NCBI GenBank assembly: GCA_009774175.1
Contig: VSNG01000018.1
Location: 4,831 to 68,830 of the forward strand
Direction of reading: 5' to 3'
DNA: 64,000 nt
From: Lachnospiraceae bacterium
GTDB lineage: Bacteria > Bacillota > Clostridia > Lachnospirales > Lachnospiraceae
The notes under the pieces were generated by a model, which saw nothing but the letters and a program-made list of their open reading frames with translations, ran no database searches and was not told the DNA's origin. Every line of letters starts with the position of its first letter. Position 1 is the stretch's first letter. Made by a program: the position numbers and the translations under genes. Below, one piece after another: positions 60,653 to 64,000 of the stretch.

Positions 60653-63013
60653 TTATTCCTCCCTTATATTTAGATTTTCCGATCCTGATTTCTCTGCGTC
60701 ATCATCGGAAACTTGAAATTGCTCCCTCGCCGCTTCAAACAGATTGTGAAGGTATGGGTACTCCCATTGATCTGCGCCTACGTTGGGGATCGTTCCATCG
60801 CCCCAGCCCATGCCCGGCTCGCCGCCGTAATCGGTGAAGCTGGCCGCCATATAACGGACGGTATTTACCAACACAGTGTTCGGCTCCTGCTCACGCACAC
60901 CGATTACTTCCGACATATTATTTGGGCCAAATTTAAAATAATCCACATACTCCAGAATTTCTTCCCCCGTGTCATACTCGAAGGCGTACCCGTACAGATC
61001 GCAGCCATCCTCCATATGGGTCTTTTCAAAAGCAAGGTTCGACACTCTTCCTGGGCAAAGCTCTTCGCTGCACCGTATTGCCTCTGCCTGAAACACCTCC
61101 CAATTCTCCGATTCATGGAAGGGATTTTCCCCCACGGGATTCGTTATCGGCAGACTGTGTATTTGATTTTCTTCCTCCCAGGGCACATAAGTCAAATCGC
61201 CATTCAAAAAATAATGGGCAAATCCATACGGCTGCTCAATCTGAAAACTCCCCTCGGAGCGCAAGCCGCCCCTGGAAGACGGGTCTTTTCGGATGTAGAA
61301 AATCTCCGGCACAAATACCGTCTCGCCAATCAATAAATAATTCGGATCCTTCGGCGCATCCTCGGCCCGCGCGATTGTCATCCATCTGTAACCTGTTCCG
61401 TAAAAGCGTTCACTGATACGCCAGAGACTGTCCCCTTCCTGCACCTCGTATTCCAGCATCTTGTCTCCCGTCAGATTGATAAAGTCCTCCGGCTCGCCCC
61501 ACTCCGGCATTTCATGGATCGGTGCAAAAGGATCTCTTCTTTCTCGCTTGGTCTTTTCTTCCTGCTCTTCCTCCGTTAAGCCGTTTGCCACCGCCTGTCT
61601 GCTGTTTTCCACTTCTTTTTCCGTTTTATACGCAAACTGCTCCGTCTGCGGATTCCAGAGCAGATACGAAGGCGGCGAATAAAATTCCTCCACCGCCTTT
61701 GCACCGCTTACGTGAACTGGCGCGCCTACCCGCATATCCATGTAACCGTCGCCGTTTAAATCCGGGTAGGTAATCGTATCCGGCAGTTCAATACTCAGAG
61801 ATACCCTGCTCTCCTGCATCACTTCACCAGTTTCCAAATCCGTCACCGTCATGTCATAAGGTTCATCCATACAATATCCGTTCAGAAGATAATAGCGAAG
61901 CTCCGTATTCTCTTCCTGCGTTTCTTTTTCATCATCCTTCACAAGCGAGAAGTGCAGGGAAAGCATCCTGCCGTCCTCCGTAAGCGGCAGCTCGTAACCG
62001 GCCTCCGCCAGCAGGCCAAAGTACCGCATAATTCCCTCGTCTCCGGCATATTCCCAATTCTCATCAATTCCACGGACTTCCAAAAAACTGCGTTTCGGAT
62101 TCTCCAACTCGGTCAGCCGCTCTTCATGGTCAATCCAGTACAGATTTTCCTCATCCAGTCCGAAGCCAAAACCCTGTGCGTCGTAGCGCCGGAAAACATC
62201 ATTAAACACGTATTCCAGAGTTTCGTCATCCTCCGACGGCACATTCAACAGGGTAAGTCCATATGCCGTTCGATCCTTCACATAAAGATTTACCCTTGAA
62301 TTGCGGCCTTGCAAACAGGAAAACTCATAACCCTCTTCCTCATCCATCGTTTCCTGTATGTAGTGAAGCAGCTTCCCACTGTCTCCGCTCCATACTGACA
62401 AAGAATGCTCTTTCGTATCAAATTTTCTTTTCAGAGTATGGTACAGGTCGAGAGCGTGGTCGTCCTTTGTCATGGGAAAGGTATAGTACAGAAAATGAAG
62501 TGATTCCCCATCCGTTACCCGCATGGCCGCCTCATTTAATCCCGTCTCCATTTCCGAAAGAGAATTGTAGAACCGCCATGTCACCTCCGCCTCTCCCAAA
62601 AACCGAAAAGCCGACGGCTCATCCCAATCGGTTTCCAGCTGTTCTCCTTCATAATCCCTTATCGTAATTTCCGCACCGGCGTAGGGGCTTACAGGCGTAT
62701 ATTCGTACAGATATCCGCTAAGCTCCTGCACCTCACAGCTTTCATGCTCCGCCGGCCATACTTTTGGCTCTTCCTTTGTTTCAATGCTCTGCGGTTCTGC
62801 CCCAATACCGCCCTCCTCGGAAAGCTTGCCCATATAAGAATCAACCCCGTCGTCAGACGCTTCCCACACATCGGGATTTTCTTCCGCTCTCCCTGACGAT
62901 GTGCCGCAGGCCGCAAGCAACAGGCAAAGCGCAGTTATACCCATGATACAGCTTTCACTTTTTAGATTTCGTTGTCTTCTTTTGTTGGCATCTTTTTTCA
63001 CTTTTTTTACCAT
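60653..63013 (-). CDS. LysM-domain lipoprotein
   Basis: 786 residues. The Lys/Arg-rich N-terminus leads to a lipoprotein signal with lipobox LAAC (Cys36). A long region of repeated beta motifs and acidic stretches follows. A LysM domain lies around residue 520-575 (YEVQEGDSLWRISERFYG, YLLIGETVFVPEIFY), which binds peptidoglycan. The C-terminal ~200 residues contain another conserved domain of unknown role (EILEYVDYFKFGPNNMSEVIG). The IS5-type element starts about 40 bp upstream of its start codon. Confidence 0.75.
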   Translation of the reverse strand: MVKKVKKDANKRRQRNLKSESCIMGITALCLLLAACGTSSGRAEENPDVWEASDDGVDSYMGKLSEEGGIGAEPQSIETKEEPKVWPAEHESCEVQELSGYLYEYTPVSPYAGAEITIRDYEGEQLETDWDEPSAFRFLGEAEVTWRFYNSLSEMETGLNEAAMRVTDGESLHFLYYTFPMTKDDHALDLYHTLKRKFDTKEHSLSVWSGDSGKLLHYIQETMDEEEGYEFSCLQGRNSRVNLYVKDRTAYGLTLLNVPSEDDETLEYVFNDVFRRYDAQGFGFGLDEENLYWIDHEERLTELENPKRSFLEVRGIDENWEYAGDEGIMRYFGLLAEAGYELPLTEDGRMLSLHFSLVKDDEKETQEENTELRYYLLNGYCMDEPYDMTVTDLETGEVMQESRVSLSIELPDTITYPDLNGDGYMDMRVGAPVHVSGAKAVEEFYSPPSYLLWNPQTEQFAYKTEKEVENSRQAVANGLTEEEQEEKTKRERRDPFAPIHEMPEWGEPEDFINLTGDKMLEYEVQEGDSLWRISERFYGTGYRWMTIARAEDAPKDPNYLLIGETVFVPEIFYIRKDPSSRGGLRSEGSFQIEQPYGFAHYFLNGDLTYVPWEEENQIHSLPITNPVGENPFHESENWEVFQAEAIRCSEELCPGRVSNLAFEKTHMEDGCDLYGYAFEYDTGEEILEYVDYFKFGPNNMSEVIGVREQEPNTVLVNTVRYMAASFTDYGGEPGMGWGDGTIPNVGADQWEYPYLHNLFEAAREQFQVSDDDAEKSGSENLNIREE

Positions 63014-63081
63014 AGGTTATTACACCCCCCTGATAGGAAAAGCTAAACCATGGAAACACTGATTAATTCAAGTATTTCCAG

Positions 63082-63109
63082 ATAATGTATGATAAAATGT
63101 AAGTATCAA
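63082..63109 (-). promoter_or_regulatory. Candidate outward promoter inside the IS left end
   Basis: On the minus strand TTGATA (63104-63109) and CATTAT (63082-63087) are 16 nt apart, pointing toward the LysM lipoprotein gene (start 63013). Such outward promoters are known in IS5-type ends. Activity here is inferred. Confidence 0.4.
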
Positions 63110-63127
63110 ACAAAAGGTGGTACGCCT

Positions 63128-64000
63128 ATGAATCAAATGACACTTACAGATATGGAATATTCCAACCGTAAAAAGAAAACCAAACGAGAAGAGTTTCTCG
63201 ATGCCATGGATGAAATAATCCCATGGTCTTACTGGGCAGAAATAATCCGCCCATACTATTTCAACAATAAACGCGGTCGCAAGCCCATTGGAATTGAAAC
63301 AATGCTCCGCATGTATCTTATGCAGGTCTGGTTCAACTTATCCGATGAAGGAATCGAGGATTCCATCTACGACAGCTATGCCATGCGTACATTTATGCAC
63401 ATAGATTTTAATGAGCAACAGGTACCTGACGCTACAACGCTGCTCAAGTTTCGCCATATGCTTGAAAAGAACAAGATTGGCGAGAAGATCTTTGCAGATG
63501 TAAACAGCCGTCTCGACGAAGCCGGTCTTATCATGCACGGTGGTACTGTCGTTGATGCAAGCCTGATCGCAGCACCAAAGTCCACTAAAAACAAAACCGG
63601 TAAACGTGATCCGGAAATGCACCAGACGAAGAAAGGAAATGAATGGTACTTCGGAATGAAGGTTCACGCCGGTGCTGATGCCGGCAGCGGTTATGTGCAT
63701 TCGCTAACAGGAACTTCTGCAAACATGCATGATGTATCTGAAACATCAAAACTAATACGAAAAGATGACCATGTGGTTTATGGTGATTCAGGTTATCTGG
63801 GTGCTCCCATGCGGGAGGAAATCAAAGATGATGAGGTGTTATCCAAAATAGACTTCCGAATCAATAAACGTCCATCCAGCCTTAAAACTGCTGATGATTT
63901 CCAAGGCATTAACTGGGATAAAAAGATGGAGCATGATAAGTCAGCTATTCGTTGTAAAGTAGAACACGCATTTCTCATAGTCAAAAAACAGATGGGATAT
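63128..64000 (+). CDS. IS5-family transposase (C-terminus outside window)
   Basis: 291 residues are visible from ATG 63128 (AAAGGTGG upstream), in frame to the last base with no stop. The N-terminal domain reads RGRKPIGIETMLRMYLMQVW and LSDEGIEDSIYDSYAMRTFM. The DDE residues are seen as Asp in GTVVDASLI, Asp in VVYGDSGYLG and Glu in CKVEHAF. Spacing and motifs are those of the IS5 family. The frame is intact as far as it can be seen. Confidence 0.9.
   Translation, partial: MNQMTLTDMEYSNRKKKTKREEFLDAMDEIIPWSYWAEIIRPYYFNNKRGRKPIGIETMLRMYLMQVWFNLSDEGIEDSIYDSYAMRTFMHIDFNEQQVPDATTLLKFRHMLEKNKIGEKIFADVNSRLDEAGLIMHGGTVVDASLIAAPKSTKNKTGKRDPEMHQTKKGNEWYFGMKVHAGADAGSGYVHSLTGTSANMHDVSETSKLIRKDDHVVYGDSGYLGAPMREEIKDDEVLSKIDFRINKRPSSLKTADDFQGINWDKKMEHDKSAIRCKVEHAFLIVKKQMGY

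Larger units (their letters stand above)
63051..64000 (+). mobile_element. IS5-family insertion sequence, right part outside window
   Basis: A transposase gene in plus orientation begins at 63128. The probable left end is GGAAACACTGATTAATT near 63051, judged by position and by the lack of any other gene. The matching right end and target duplication are beyond the window, so the exact end is uncertain. The element is probably ~1.1-1.2 kb. Confidence 0.7.

Noticed and set aside
63338..63700. Minus-strand 120-codon frame inside the IS transposase
   Set aside because: It is antisense to conserved transposase motifs and has no start signal.

Overview
The window reads as Firmicutes DNA, most likely a gut Lachnospiraceae (class Clostridia). 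The basis is the Tn1549/CTn-type conjugation genes seen in gut Clostridia (Maff2, PrgI, DUF4315, DUF4366, PcfB and CD1107/CD1108-type proteins), strong AGGAGG-type ribosome sites, YesM/YesN-type two-component regulators and lipoprotein-type binding proteins. No rRNA, tRNA or CRISPR array was recognised, and no gene-free stretch exceeds about 300 bases.

Region 1 (1 to about 16,280) is one end of an integrative and conjugative element (ICE), all on the minus strand. From the chromosomal junction inward it carries a replication initiator (RepA/DUF6017), DUF5348, PcfB, the VirD4-like coupling protein, two small ORFs, the Maff2 pilin-like protein, VirB6-like and PrgI proteins, the VirB4 ATPase, a Mom-like DNA-modification protein, a NlpC/P60 cell-wall hydrolase, DUF4315, DUF4366, a Cys-rich peptide, topoisomerase III and the start of an ArdC-like antirestriction/metallopeptidase protein that runs off the left edge. 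The relaxase and recombinase must lie further left. The junction cuts a lantibiotic-immunity-type ABC ATPase gene just before its Walker A codons. The rest of that lanFEG-like operon (16.3-18.6 kb, plus strand) is intact.

Region 2 (18.6-28.8 kb, minus strand) is an uptake and sensing locus. A lipoprotein binding protein, a YesM-type kinase and a YesN-type regulator form one transcription unit. Below it lies an Fe3+/polyamine-type ABC importer (binding protein, double-length permease, ATPase with a ~125-residue insertion), then a ketopantoate reductase-like gene and a small acidic ORF.

Region 3 (28.9-38.5 kb, plus strand) is a ten-gene Mrp/Mnh-type cation/proton antiporter operon with four NuoL/M/N-like subunits and no hydrogenase or NDH catalytic genes. 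Convergent to it (38.5-44.6 kb, minus) are a 1211-residue GLUG-repeat surface protein and an MMPL/RND exporter. Divergent from these is a KtrB/KtrA potassium uptake pair (44.8-46.9 kb).

Region 4 (46.9-55.0 kb, plus) is a ribose/galactose-type ABC importer followed by a second, paralogous binding protein, a NarL-type kinase/regulator pair and a third, MalE-like binding protein. This is again a transporter joined to its own sensing system.

Region 5 (55.0-58.1 kb, minus) is a compact four-gene operon with no recognised family except a C58/YopT-like cysteine peptidase as its last gene. It is my best candidate for an undescribed system. Region 6 (58.1-63.0 kb, minus) holds a UPF0173 metallo-hydrolase, dGTPase, a TfoX N-terminal-domain protein and a LysM lipoprotein. 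An IS5-family element, cut by the window edge, sits about 40 bp upstream of that lipoprotein gene and may supply its promoter.
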